A stretch of DNA of 64,000 nt from positions 1 through 64,000 of the forward strand of contig CANMVA010000004.1 of the NCBI GenBank assembly GCA_947501355.1. The letters are read 5' to 3'. Made by a program: the position numbers and the translations under genes. The notes below the pieces were generated by a model. It was not told where the DNA came from. It was given only the letters and a program-made list of their open reading frames with translations, and ran no database searches. Positions within the stretch are counted from its first letter, which is position 1; the number at the start of each line of letters is the position of its first letter. Below are positions 25,600 through 34,492 of the stretch, piece after piece. Source of the DNA: an uncultured Paracoccaceae bacterium (GTDB lineage: Bacteria > Pseudomonadota > Alphaproteobacteria > Rhodobacterales > Rhodobacteraceae).

Positions 25600-25655
25600 G
25601 TCTAATCTATTTGGATAAGCTCTCGGGCCGGATCGGCTTGGGGGCTTTTCTTTTG
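25600..25655 (+). ncRNA. incA: Counter-transcribed RNA (incA) controlling repC
   Basis: A short plus-strand RNA in the repB-repC gap is expected for this plasmid family. It ends in a 13-bp stem (25617-25629 with 25635-25647, loop GGATC) followed by TTTTCTTTT. Several pairs in the stem are G-U, so the hairpin is stable only in RNA made from this strand, which supports the direction. The RNA is about 55 nt and sets copy number and incompatibility. Confidence 0.85.
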
Positions 25656-25662
25656 CCTCAGG

Positions 25663-26658
25663 TCATGATGTCGATGTCTCCTCCGATTGAGACAGATACT
25701 CCGCATAGAGCTGGTCGAGGTTCTCCGAGAGAAACGCTCCAAAGCCTGCGGAATCCTTTGATGTCAGCGAAATGGTATAGGCGCGGCCCGCGCGTCCGAT
25801 GACGCCCTTGATCCGGCCCTCTCCGGCGGTCCAGGTGCGCTTGGCCGGTGTGGCTTTCGCCGCCCGGCGCCGGGGCGCCCTGCCCGCCTCGGTCACCTTG
25901 CTGTGCAGAATCTCGAACCTGGTGTCGCTGTCGAGCTGGTCAAACCCCTCCGTGGCCAGGATACGATCGGCCACCGTGATATTGCTTTTGACTGCCATCA
26001 GCTTCTTGAAATCTTCCCAACGGTCCCGCCCGATCTGCTTGGCGGGTCCGATCGCTGCGATGATATGGCCGGGCACCGTCCCCGCGACCGACAGCATGCG
26101 CGACAAGAGCGTGCCGTCGATGGTCAGCGCCTGCTGGATCACCTCCTTGGCCTGGCCGAGATCATGCAGGTTCCTGGCGAAAAGCGCCTTCTCGATGAAG
26201 GAGAGATCGGCCCGCGCCGTGTTCTCCTGGCCTTGCGCCAGCACATGGGCGACGTCATCCATCTCCTTGACCACGGCGCGGACCGGACGTCCGAGCGCGC
26301 GCGCGACACGCACCCGGCGATGCCCGAAGACGACCATATAGCGATTGGCGGCCTCCGGATGAGGTCTAAGCAGGACTGGCGTGTCCTGCCCGCTCGATGC
26401 GATCGAGGCTTTCAACTCCTCAAAGGCCTCGTCATCACCGCTGAGCCGGTCATTGACGAAAGAGGCATCGATCAAGGCGGGATCGATCTCGACGATGGTT
26501 TCGCCTTCGAGAAGGCGTTTGGAGTTTTCGGCGAGACTGTCGATCGAGACCTTCATGGATTTCGAGGCACCGCGCATCGCGTAGCTCGAGCGGCCCCCAT
26601 CGACCGGCGGGTCGGTCGGCTGCCCGATCACGGATTTCAACAGGTCTTTTCTGGCCAT
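25663..26658 (-). CDS. repB: Plasmid partition protein RepB (ParB-like)
   Basis: This 331-residue protein binds the centromere-like sites of the plasmid. The ParB nuclease-like domain includes DTPVLLRPHPEAANRYMVVFGHRRVRVARALG and the motif GQENTARADLSFIEKALFA, followed by the DNA-binding helix region (KEVIQQALTIDGTLLSRML). It is transcribed after repA; the 73-bp gap between them holds two exact 19-bp direct repeats that are candidate binding sites. The repB stop lies just beyond the antisense RNA terminator. Confidence 0.95.
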   Translation of the reverse strand: MARKDLLKSVIGQPTDPPVDGGRSSYAMRGASKSMKVSIDSLAENSKRLLEGETIVEIDPALIDASFVNDRLSGDDEAFEELKASIASSGQDTPVLLRPHPEAANRYMVVFGHRRVRVARALGRPVRAVVKEMDDVAHVLAQGQENTARADLSFIEKALFARNLHDLGQAKEVIQQALTIDGTLLSRMLSVAGTVPGHIIAAIGPAKQIGRDRWEDFKKLMAVKSNITVADRILATEGFDQLDSDTRFEILHSKVTEAGRAPRRRAAKATPAKRTWTAGEGRIKGVIGRAGRAYTISLTSKDSAGFGAFLSENLDQLYAEYLSQSEETSTS

Positions 26659-26689
26659 GATGCCCTCCTTTCCGGGCCACGAGACCCCC

Positions 26690-26730
26690 CATCTGCACGG
26701 CTGTCAAAACGCATCTGCACGGCTGTCAAA
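26690..26730. repeat. Two 19-bp direct repeats between repA and repB (candidate parS)
   Basis: CATCTGCACGGCTGTCAAA occurs at 26690-26708 and again at 26712-26730, 22 bp apart, so both lie on the same DNA face. A third copy of the last 15 bases is at 28219-28233 upstream of repA. In repABC plasmids the partition sites often sit here, so RepB binding is the likely role. Confidence 0.7.
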
Positions 26731-26731
26731 C

Positions 26732-27949
26732 TCATGGGGCTTCGCGCCCCCAGGCCTGATGCACGAGACCGGCGATTTCATCGTTAACGGCGTTCAGAGA
26801 GGTGATCGCGCGGTCATAGGTCGACCGAACGAACTGCGCCCGCTCGACCTCGTAAAGCGTCTGCTTGGTGATCCCGGCATCCGAGATCGCCGTCGATTTC
26901 ACCATTTGGGCTTCGAGCATCTGGTTGGGGAACATCGCCTGCAGGAAGCCGACCATCTGCTTTTGCGGCCCATCGGTGGGTTCGAACCGCGTGACGAGAT
27001 AGCGGAACCATTTGAGCCGCATCTCGGCCCCGGCTTCGCGGATGGTGCGCAGGATACCGCCCAGCATCAGGAGGAACTGGCTCATCGACATCACGTCGAG
27101 CATCTGGGGATGCACGGTGATCAGCACAGAACTCGAGGCTGTCAGCGCGGTTAGGGTCAGATATCCAAGCTGGGGCGGGCAATCGATCACCACCACGTCG
27201 TAGCGGTCTTCGACTTCCTCCAGCGCTTTTGAGATGCGGGTGAAGAAGGCGCGGCCTTCGGACGGGTCGCGGCTGGTGAGGGCCACCGGCGTGTCGTATT
27301 CGTATTCCTGCAGATCGAGGCTGGCTGGGACGATATCGAGGTTCGGGAAGTTCGTGGGCCGGATCACGGCGCTGATCGGCTGGCGCTCAGCGTCATAGCG
27401 CAATGTCTCGTAAAGCGAGGAAACAGAGTCTAATTCAGGCTGAATCCCATGCAGCGCGGTGAGTGAGGCCTGCGGATCGAGATCGACCGCCAGCACCCGA
27501 TGGCCCTTGAGTGCCAGGTGCTGCGCCAGATGGGCGGCGGTCGTCGTCTTGCCGCTGCCGCCCTTGAAGTTGACGACGGAGATGACATGCAGCTCTTCGC
27601 CTTCGGTGCGATGGGGCAGGTAACGGCGCTTGCCCGGACGGCCATAGGCATCGAGATAGGCGCGCAGCTCGAGCATTTGTGCTGCGGAATAGGATCGCCG
27701 CCCTGAGGCCGAGGTTTGTGGCTCGGGCCCTTTGCCCTCCAGATGCAGCTTTTTGATCGTCGACTGCGTGACGCCGAGAAAATAGGCCACCTCGGCGAGA
27801 GAAAACTGCCGCAGACCCTTCTGGGCATCGGGGGGGTATTGTTCCTGACGCAAGATATTGAGTCGGTCGGAAATCAGTTCTCCTTGCTGGAGAATGATTT
27901 CATCGAAGGCCAACTCGCCTGTATCTTGCCGGAATGGTGCTGTCGCCAT
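26732..27949 (-). CDS. repA: Plasmid partition ATPase RepA (ParA-like)
   Basis: This 405-residue protein has an N-terminal MerR-like helix-turn-helix (LRQFSLAEVAYFLGVTQSTIKKLH) and a ParA ATPase domain with the deviant Walker A FKGGSGKTTTAAHLA (Lys134), Walker A' DLDPQASLT and Walker B VVVIDCPPQLGYLTLTAL. It partitions the plasmid with RepB and represses the repABC promoter. The stop is one base beyond the second 19-bp repeat. It is the first gene of the replication operon. Confidence 0.96.
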   Translation of the reverse strand: MATAPFRQDTGELAFDEIILQQGELISDRLNILRQEQYPPDAQKGLRQFSLAEVAYFLGVTQSTIKKLHLEGKGPEPQTSASGRRSYSAAQMLELRAYLDAYGRPGKRRYLPHRTEGEELHVISVVNFKGGSGKTTTAAHLAQHLALKGHRVLAVDLDPQASLTALHGIQPELDSVSSLYETLRYDAERQPISAVIRPTNFPNLDIVPASLDLQEYEYDTPVALTSRDPSEGRAFFTRISKALEEVEDRYDVVVIDCPPQLGYLTLTALTASSSVLITVHPQMLDVMSMSQFLLMLGGILRTIREAGAEMRLKWFRYLVTRFEPTDGPQKQMVGFLQAMFPNQMLEAQMVKSTAISDAGITKQTLYEVERAQFVRSTYDRAITSLNAVNDEIAGLVHQAWGREAP

Positions 27950-28464
27950 CCTGCCGCCTCGCCTAATATCGCTTTTATCGCGATTTCTTTCGTTAAACTG
28001 TGACTACAGCGGAAGTGGGTTATCCACAACGATTTTTTCAGCGGGCGGCAAAGCACTGCCGGATCATGGCACAGATCGGGGAGACCACAAGACCCCGCAG
28101 ATTGGGCAAAAGGGACCGCAATATCTTGTAGGGTGCAGTACCGGTCCAGTCCTTACGTCTTTGCGCAGAAGGCGGCGGAATTGCTATAATTTATTGTTTT
28201 TAATAATTTTTCCCGATTTGCACGGCTGTCAAAAAAGGCAAATCACGATCCGAGCATATGGGCCGTGGCGCCAGTTGGCTGGTGCCTGCGACCACCCGTG
28301 CAGGCTTGCGCCACAATCACGGTCGTCCGCACGGATCGCACCGGGGTCTCGCTCGGAGGACCCCGGCAAGAAACACCCCCAGCCCACCCATTGGAGAGAA
28401 TCGGGCCCCGATTCCCAGGCCCAAGCCCGGGTGCGTTGGCCGGGAGTCCCGGCCAACCGCGGGC
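27950..28464. promoter_or_regulatory. repA upstream region with DnaA box and third TGCACGGCTGTCAAA repeat
   Basis: This 515-bp stretch has no gene. It contains a perfect DnaA box TTATCCACA at 28020-28028, a short inverted repeat ATCGC/GCGAT at 27968-27984 that overlaps the expected repA promoter, and a third copy of the partition-type repeat at 28219-28233. An AT-rich tract (about 28180-28215) lies beside that copy. The region therefore looks like control DNA for replication and partition. Confidence 0.6.
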
Positions 28465-28803
28465 TCACGCGGCCTCTTTCGGGCCCCAGGGGATCACCGC
28501 CTGCAGGGTCGGGTCGTCCTGATGCGCCGCCTGGCCGAGATTGGCATTGAACCCGTAGTCCCGGATCGTCAGCGTGAAATAGTCCGCGCCGGTCTCCCGG
28601 TTCTGTTTGCGCCAGATGCCGCCGCATTCGACGAGACGGCCGCGGGGCGAGCGGCCGAGCACCCGGTGGGTGGGTGCCATCGGATTGTCGCTGGTCACGG
28701 GTTCCACGGAGATGTCGAGATCGAAGGTCAGGGTCGAGATCGACCCGGTGCCTTTGGCGGTGCCGATCTCGGCGGCGTCAAATTTGATGCAGTTCGGGGT
28801 CAT
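28465..28803 (-). CDS. DUF736-like plasmid protein
   Basis: This 112-residue protein begins MTPNCIKFDAAEIGTAKGTGSISTLTFDLDISV, with the glycine-serine-threonine strand pattern of DUF736. It continues GADYFTLTIRDYGFNANLGQAAHQDDP and ends AVIPWGPKEAA. Such proteins are common on alphaproteobacterial conjugative plasmids; their function is unknown. The start at 28803 has AAGGAGA upstream; the frame extension to 28989 is ignored. Confidence 0.7.
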   Translation of the reverse strand: MTPNCIKFDAAEIGTAKGTGSISTLTFDLDISVEPVTSDNPMAPTHRVLGRSPRGRLVECGGIWRKQNRETGADYFTLTIRDYGFNANLGQAAHQDDPTLQAVIPWGPKEAA

Positions 28804-29575
28804 TGCGTGTCTCCTTGTCTGGTGTTGCAATGCCGGTGACCAAAGCAGGGCCCCCGAGGGACAGCACCGCAGGCGCAGCGCAGCGGAGAAGGGCAGGGGG
28901 GCGCACTTTTTGACCCGCGCGGAATGCCCGGCACGGGCAGGGGAAAAAGACGGGCCCCAACCTTTGCGGCTCCCAGGGTGCCCTGCCACCGGCGACGCTC
29001 AGCAACACCGGTCGGAGACGGGCCGGACCTCCGGACAACAACAGGTGCCCGCCACGATCAGCGCCAATGGCTTGGACTGGATCTGCGCCTCGGCAACGCA
29101 TGTCGCCGGAACGCAAGGACAGCACGCCATCCCGCCTCTCGCCCGGGAACTTGCTGGCCAGGCTCCGGCACCGGTCATCGCCATGGGCCCGATGCCGCAA
29201 ACCTTGGAGGCCGCTGCACTCAGGCTTAGCGCGAAGGCGATCCCGTGAGATATCAATCAGGGTTTCGGCACAGGTCGCAGCGGGCAGGCCACCTGTCAGA
29301 GCGCCATGCCCGGCGCGCGGGGTGCGACGCTCCCGCCCCGCCTCATGGGCCACCGGGGCGATCCACTGGCTGCAACGGCACGCCCCGGAGCTGCCGCAAG
29401 TGGCCACTCCACGCCCAACGGGCCTGACGACCCCCCCTGAGTGTTTCCCCGGTACCTCCCGTCGCGCAGCGACCCCCGCGCGGGCAGCGCCGGTCCGGCG
29501 GCGGGGCAGGGGGCATTCCTCTGCCCCGCCGCCGGACAATTTCGGGCCATCCCGTACCCGTGCTTGCCGGAGCAC
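28804..29575. other. Long GC-rich non-coding stretch
   Basis: About 770 bp very rich in G and C holds no gene I can support. Open frames exist on several strands because stops are rare at this composition, but none has a ribosome site or a recognisable family. It includes small hairpins such as TGCCCGGCACGGGCA near 28925. It may carry an unseen control or replication element. Confidence 0.45.
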
Positions 29576-29603
29576 AAAAAAAAGACCCCGCCGGAGCGGG
29601 GTC
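29576..29603 (-). terminator. Rho-independent terminator after the ParB-like gene
   Basis: GACCCCGC (29584-29591) and GCGGGGTC (29596-29603) form an 8-bp stem with loop CGGA; on the minus strand it is followed by eight T. It lies 26 bp past the stop of the ParB-like gene. Confidence 0.92.
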
Positions 29604-29628
29604 AGGTGGTCTTCCCACGAAGGAAGGC

Positions 29629-31485
29629 TCAGTGGCAATCCGGGACCCAGATCGCCAGCTTGACTTTCTGCTCGGAGGTCAGCCCCATGAGTTTCTGCGT
29701 GGTTGCATCGCCGATCAGCATTTCCAGCTTCTCGGCCTTCTCCGCCTTCTTGAGTTTGCCGAAGGACACCACGCGCGCGTCGCGGGTATCGCAGTCGAGA
29801 AAGGTGCGGAGCAGGTCGGTCAGCACCCCGGCGGAGACGCGCGAAAAGAAATTCTCCGCCGTGGGCGTCCAGTGGGCACGGATATCGGCCTTGGCCTCGG
29901 CGGCGATGGCTGCAAAGAAACCTTCGTCCCCGGCCTGATCAGGCAGGGCGCGCGCGAAAGCTTCGGTGAGGACCGCGTTGCGGGCCTTCTTGCCGCTGGC
30001 CCGAAAGGCGGCGAAGGCCTCCTCCAGATCATCGACGCGGGTACCGGTCTGCCACGCGGCGGTCGGGTCGAGACCGTGATCAAGCCGCGGCTCGCGGTCA
30101 AACCCATCCTCGATGCTCGGGATATTGTTGGGACGTCCGAGGCGCAGATCGAAGAGGCTTTCGAACGACCCGGAGGCTTCCGACAGGCCGAAGGCCAGAA
30201 GATCGAGCACAAGGTCCGGCTTGGCCAAAAGGGCCGATTGCACCGCCGCCAGCCGGATCGCCTGCATGTCGGCCCTCAGCTTCTGGGAGTAGGGGGATTT
30301 CGGCGCGGGGGCAGGGCGGTCGGGGGCTGTAAGAACGCCAGCCGCGAGGGCCACGTCCTTGTCTTCGGGGCGCACCAGACCGGCGGTGATCTCCACCTTA
30401 CCCGATTGATTTACAAGGATAAGGCAACCGGAGACGCGCTTCTGGTCGTCGGTGTATGAGCCGTCGAGGGTGGATTGCAGATCGGCCAGCCGCGCCTCGC
30501 CTTCCGCGTCGAGCACACCCGCCTCGCACATCTCGGCAAGTTGGTCGTAATCCTCGGCCTCCGCGTCGCTCAGATCGCCCTCGACCGGGTAGAGCCGTGT
30601 CAGCTTGGCTTGGTCGATTTCATAGTAGTTGAGCCATGGCTCGCGCTTGGCCTCGGCCCAGAGCCAGCCCGCATCCGACACCAGCGCGGCACGGGCCGCC
30701 TCAAGCCGTTCGTCAAAGAGATCATCCAGCAGAGCTGGATCGGTGAAATAGACCGCCTGCGAAAACAGGTCCCGCGTGATCGCGCCGCCTGCGGCTTCAT
30801 AGGCCTCTTGGCCGACAAAGAGCGCGCGCCGGTCACTGCCGGTCACCGCTTCGGGGGTGAGCGCGGATTTCAGTTGCGCCTCCGAGATCGGCTGCCCCTT
30901 GATCTGCTCGAGAAGCGTGAGCGACAGCGCCGCATCCTCCGACAGGGTGAAGGCCTTGGCCGCGCCGAGGGTGATCTCGCCTGCGGCAAGCGCGTCAATG
31001 ACCGGAGCGGGCAGGGCGGCAAGGGCCAACCGCTGGTAGACCCGGGCCTCGCTGGTGGCGAAGGCCAGCGCGATATCGGGCACCGTCGCGCCCTTGGCCG
31101 TCATCGCTCCAAAGGCGCGGATTTCATCCGCCGGGGTCAGGGCTTCACGCGCGGCATTTTCGGCATTGGCCCAGATGGCGGCTTCCTCGGCATCCTCGGT
31201 GATGCGCACCGGGACGGTGACCGGGGCAGGGGTTTCGGCCTCGGCGGCGATCTTCTGCAATGCCCGCAGGCGGCATCCGCCCGCGACGATCTCGACGCGG
31301 CCTTTCTTTGTGCGCAGGCCTGCAAGGTTCTGGATCAGTCCGAAGCGGGCGATACTGGCCGCCAATGTATCGATATGGGCATCCGAGACGCTCTTGCGCG
31401 GATTGAGGTCCGAGAGCGTGAGGGCGTCCAGCGGCACCAGTTCGATGCTGCCTGAATCGGTGAGGATTGGGTCTTGCTTGGTCAT
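29629..31485 (-). CDS. Large ParB/Spo0J-like protein
   Basis: This 618-residue protein has a ParB N-terminal domain: DLNPRKSVSDAHIDTLAASIARFGLIQNL, VEIVAGGCRLRALQKI and ENAAREALTPADEIRAFGAM. A KorB/ParB-type helical domain follows (TVPDIALAFATSEARVYQRLALAAL). A long acidic C-terminal half of unknown role makes it about twice the size of a normal ParB. Proteins of this layout are frequent on roseobacter and rhizobial plasmids alongside repABC and may regulate rather than segregate. It ends in a strong terminator. Confidence 0.88.
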   Translation of the reverse strand: MTKQDPILTDSGSIELVPLDALTLSDLNPRKSVSDAHIDTLAASIARFGLIQNLAGLRTKKGRVEIVAGGCRLRALQKIAAEAETPAPVTVPVRITEDAEEAAIWANAENAAREALTPADEIRAFGAMTAKGATVPDIALAFATSEARVYQRLALAALPAPVIDALAAGEITLGAAKAFTLSEDAALSLTLLEQIKGQPISEAQLKSALTPEAVTGSDRRALFVGQEAYEAAGGAITRDLFSQAVYFTDPALLDDLFDERLEAARAALVSDAGWLWAEAKREPWLNYYEIDQAKLTRLYPVEGDLSDAEAEDYDQLAEMCEAGVLDAEGEARLADLQSTLDGSYTDDQKRVSGCLILVNQSGKVEITAGLVRPEDKDVALAAGVLTAPDRPAPAPKSPYSQKLRADMQAIRLAAVQSALLAKPDLVLDLLAFGLSEASGSFESLFDLRLGRPNNIPSIEDGFDREPRLDHGLDPTAAWQTGTRVDDLEEAFAAFRASGKKARNAVLTEAFARALPDQAGDEGFFAAIAAEAKADIRAHWTPTAENFFSRVSAGVLTDLLRTFLDCDTRDARVVSFGKLKKAEKAEKLEMLIGDATTQKLMGLTSEQKVKLAIWVPDCH

Positions 31486-31584
31486 GGGGAAGTCTCCTTG
31501 AGTTTGTGGGTGGGATGTTGCGCCTACCGCGCCGTGGCGGCGCAGGAGGACGAAGGAAGGGGTTAGGCAGGGGAAGGCCCCAAA

Positions 31585-31601
31585 AGACGCTCAGGGCGTC
31601 T
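31585..31601 (-). terminator. Probable terminator after the 31618-31986 gene
   Basis: AGACGC (31585-31590) and GCGTCT (31596-31601) form a 6-bp stem with a 5-nt loop; on the minus strand TTTT follows. It lies 17 bp past the stop of the MGLDQYAY gene. Confidence 0.6.
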
Positions 31602-31617
31602 CTGAGGCGCTGTCGGG

Positions 31618-31986
31618 TTACCACCAGCAGGAATAGACCACGGTCGATCCGGCCTGCATTTCGGCCCGCGCCCAAGCGCAGAAGTCCAGATCATAGGCGC
31701 GATAGTCTTGCGCCTGTTCGTCCTGGAACTGGTGGCCGTAGAAAAAGCCGCCCTCGCACCGGGGCAGGGTGCCGTCGGTGACGGCCTGTTCCAGACGGTC
31801 GATGTCCTCCGGCGCGAGGATCAACTCGCCGCAGTTGAGGTCGCTGGCCGAGAGGCCGGTGCGGGCGACATAGAGGGTTTCCATGAATGTCTGCAGCTTG
31901 GAATGCTTGCGCCAGACAAAGGCGGGCACTTCCCCTTCGTCTCCGGTCTCGGTTGTCTTGAGATAGGCATATTGATCGAGGCCCAT
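31618..31986 (-). CDS. Conserved small protein of the MGLDQYAY type, function unknown
   Basis: This 122-residue protein begins MGLDQYAYLKTTETGDEG, a start I recognise from a family of small plasmid and phage proteins without known role. It contains FVWRKHSKLQTFMETLY, a tyrosine- and histidine-rich segment GGFFYGHQFQDEQAQDY, and ends TVVYSCWW. The start at 31986 follows AAGGAAAGGAGC; the frame continues upstream only through non-coding DNA. It is separated from the ParB-like gene by 130 bp and its own terminator. Confidence 0.78.
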   Translation of the reverse strand: MGLDQYAYLKTTETGDEGEVPAFVWRKHSKLQTFMETLYVARTGLSASDLNCGELILAPEDIDRLEQAVTDGTLPRCEGGFFYGHQFQDEQAQDYRAYDLDFCAWARAEMQAGSTVVYSCWW

Positions 31987-32073
31987 GGTCTCGCTCCTTT
32001 CCTTCGTGGTTGGCGCGGCATGGGTCTTTTGTGCATTGGCCCATTGTCCGCCTTGGGCGCGGGCCATCCCGGT

Positions 32074-32115
32074 CTCTGCCCTTCGGAAGACCCCCGCGTC
32101 TTCCGAAGGGCAGAG
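32074..32115. repeat. Perfect 18-bp inverted repeat
   Basis: CTCTGCCCTTCGGAAGAC (32074-32091) and its exact complement (32098-32115) flank the loop CCCCGC. The hairpin lies about 90 bp upstream of the MGLDQYAY start, within its likely leader. There is no T run on either side, so a simple terminator is unlikely. It could be an mRNA control structure, a protein site or a mobile palindrome. Confidence 0.8.
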
Positions 32116-32716
32116 CAGGGAAGGGCACAGCCCGACCTGCGGCCGGGCGGCGGCGGGACACAGGGGGCCGAAGCGGTGAAATCGGGAGGGACCCGGCGGC
32201 ATCAGCCAACGGGAGGCACCGGATTTCTCCGGCGGAGGCTGACGCGCCAGCGGCACCCGAGCCCCTGTTCGCGCCGTCGTTCGGATGTCAGGCGGAGGAG
32301 GAATGCAAAAGTGTCGGGGGTGCTCAAGCAGAGCGGCGGCACCCCCGTCCGTTGCCGCCGTGATCGCGGGTATTCCCTCGATTGCATGATTTCTTCATTG
32401 GGTAATACACGCCTTTTGAAAGGGTTCGCGCATCGAGGCCGCGTGCACGGACGAGAAATAAGTCGGCGCATAAGCGCGCCAGACTGAGATCGAACTCAAG
32501 ACACCATTGCTGACACGGGCGGGCCGAGGCCTCGTCGCCCTGACACGACCATTGAACTTTCCGGCACTGTTGGATTCAGGTAGGAGCTCAAGTGTGTGTT
32601 TTGACGGATCCGGTAATGGCATTCTGCCCAAAAATGACCACCACTACGTTCCAAGAATTCTTGTGCTGGCCGGCAGTCCTTCGCAACAGGTTGAAAGCAG
32701 CGCTTTCGCTGCGAGC
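32116..32716. other. Intergenic region between plasmid backbone and cargo island
   Basis: About 600 bp has no gene that can be defended. Small frames exist on both strands but without ribosome sites or recognisable families. Composition drops from very GC-rich to more balanced near 32380, consistent with the edge of the inserted metabolic island. No transposon ends are recognised. Confidence 0.45.
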
Positions 32717-33166
32717 TCAGGTGCCCTGATCGTCACGAAACACATCTGGAAGAATTCTCGTCAGCACGCCGATCAGAAACGCGGTGCTGATCCCAAAGGT
32801 GAGTAGGCCGGTTATCGCGCAAAATGTCGCGACGATCCGTGCGCCTGGCCCCAACACAATATCTCCATACCCCAAAGTCGTGTAGGTGACAGTTGCAAAG
32901 TAAAAGCTGGTCGACAGACCGGGCAAGTCCGTTATGACAAGAAAGCTCACAGCCCAAGTCCAGACTTGCAGGGTATGGGCGAATACCAGGACAAAAACCG
33001 CCAGCGCCAGCAAAGCAATGATCCGCAGCCGCGGCCACCTTTCCGGCGGCAAGCGCGCGGCGAGTTTGCCAAAAAATGGAACGCTCAGGGCGACTGCGGC
33101 CACATGGATCATCGCGCTAAAGGTCAAAAGGCCTGTTCCGAGGAGAACTTGCTGCAAGGCGCCCAT
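32717..33166 (-). CDS. Two-TM potassium channel
   Basis: This 149-residue membrane protein has an ion-channel core: a hydrophobic helix, then a pore helix and selectivity filter TYTTLGYGDIVLGP, then a final helix (TGLLTFGISTAFLIGVL). The GYGD filter indicates K+ selectivity. An extra hydrophobic segment lies near the N terminus. No regulatory domain is present. The start MGALQQVLLG at 33166 has GGGAA upstream; ATG codons a few codons earlier are possible. It is divergent from the efflux operon with only a short gap. Confidence 0.88.
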   Translation of the reverse strand: MGALQQVLLGTGLLTFSAMIHVAAVALSVPFFGKLAARLPPERWPRLRIIALLALAVFVLVFAHTLQVWTWAVSFLVITDLPGLSTSFYFATVTYTTLGYGDIVLGPGARIVATFCAITGLLTFGISTAFLIGVLTRILPDVFRDDQGT

Positions 33167-33240
33167 AGATAGATTCCCATATGGATACAATTGCTGTAAC
33201 TACGAGATAGAGGCACAATCACTGGTTTGGAGCAAGTTTT

Positions 33241-34488
33241 ATGACGCATTTCAATGTCTTGGGGATTTTGGTTGCTGTCGGGCTTGTTGCTCCCAGTTGG
33301 CTCGCTGCACAGGAGACAGCCCCACGACCTGCGAAAGTTGCGCAGGTAACGGTCACTGACGCAGTCGTAACCCGCACCTACCCCGCGACAGTCTTACCAT
33401 CGCGAGAGATCGAGCTGTCTTTCAAGGTCTCGGGCCAGGTGATCGACCTGCCAGTCCGCGCAGCAGTACAAGTTGCGCAAGGAGAGACCATCGCACAGAT
33501 CGATACGCGAGATTTTGAAAACCAGATATCGCAGCTTTTAAGCCAGCGAGATCAAGCCGTCGCTCAGCTCGATGCACTAAGAGCGGGTGCGCGAGTCGAA
33601 GAGATTGCAGCTCTTGAGGCAGCGGTTCAGTCAGCTGAGGCTCAAGTTGATCAAACCCGTGACGCTCTGGAACGTGCCGAACAATTGTTGGAGCGCGGCG
33701 TTTCAACGCGCACGCAGGTGGAAGGGGCGCAAGCGGAGTTCCGCGTCGCCGAGGCCAATCTGCGTGCGCAACAGGAGCAGTTGAATATTGGTCGAGTTGG
33801 AGGTCGTCCCGAGGACATCTCCGGCGCGGAGGCCGCCATACGCGGAATCGACGCGCAAATCAAAGTTGCGCGTGACAGTCTTTCGGATGCCACGCTCACC
33901 GCGCCGTTCGATGGCATCATCGCGCGACGAGACATTGAGAATTTCACGAACGTGCAAGCAGGACAGAGCATCGTTTTACTGCAAGGACTGGACGTGGTGC
34001 ACTTGGCTTACGACATTCCCAGTCCTGACGTAACAGAACTCACCCGAAATGGCCCAGATCAGGTCGTCACAATAGCCGTATTCGATGCTTTGCCGGGTCA
34101 GGAATTTGAGGCGGAACTCGTTGAGTTTTCGGTCCAAGCGGACAGTGCGACCCAGACCTATCGTGGGCGCGTAGCCGTCACGGTGCCGGAAGGGTCCGTG
34201 ATCCTGCCTGGCATGGTGGCAAGTGTCATCTCTTCGACCGAAGGGACCGCCTCGCACGTGATGGCCCCCCTGTCCGCAATTGCATCTGCACCGGATGGCG
34301 CGCCGCTCGTTTGGGTGGTTGATGACACTGGTATGGTTTCAAAGCAGCCGGTAACGCTAGGCGAGGCAAGTGGATCGCAGGTTGTTGTGACAACCGGCCT
34401 GAAAGAGGGAGACACAGTCGTTGCGGCGGGTGTCAGTGAGATAATAGATGGGATGACCATCCGCCCGATCGCGCAGGTGGGGAACTAG
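33241..34488 (+). CDS. RND efflux periplasmic adaptor subunit
   Basis: This 415-residue periplasmic adaptor has a signal peptide (MTHFNVLGILVAVGLVAPSWLAAQ), a lipoyl-like strand pair (ELSFKVSGQVIDLPVRAAVQVAQGETIAQID), a long coiled-coil hairpin (about 95-200) and a beta-barrel domain (ATLTAPFDGIIARRDIENFTNVQAGQ). It joins the inner-membrane pump to an outer-membrane channel. No TolC-type gene lies in the window, so a channel must come from elsewhere. The RND gene follows after 4 bp. Confidence 0.95.
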   Translation: MTHFNVLGILVAVGLVAPSWLAAQETAPRPAKVAQVTVTDAVVTRTYPATVLPSREIELSFKVSGQVIDLPVRAAVQVAQGETIAQIDTRDFENQISQLLSQRDQAVAQLDALRAGARVEEIAALEAAVQSAEAQVDQTRDALERAEQLLERGVSTRTQVEGAQAEFRVAEANLRAQQEQLNIGRVGGRPEDISGAEAAIRGIDAQIKVARDSLSDATLTAPFDGIIARRDIENFTNVQAGQSIVLLQGLDVVHLAYDIPSPDVTELTRNGPDQVVTIAVFDALPGQEFEAELVEFSVQADSATQTYRGRVAVTVPEGSVILPGMVASVISSTEGTASHVMAPLSAIASAPDGAPLVWVVDDTGMVSKQPVTLGEASGSQVVVTTGLKEGDTVVAAGVSEIIDGMTIRPIAQVGN

Positions 34489-34492
34489 GCAG

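Noticed and set aside
28778-29638. 286-codon minus-strand frame over the GC-rich gap
   Set aside because: It is Gly/Arg/Pro-rich without family resemblance, overlaps the DUF736-like start and a strong terminator, and is expected by chance at this composition.
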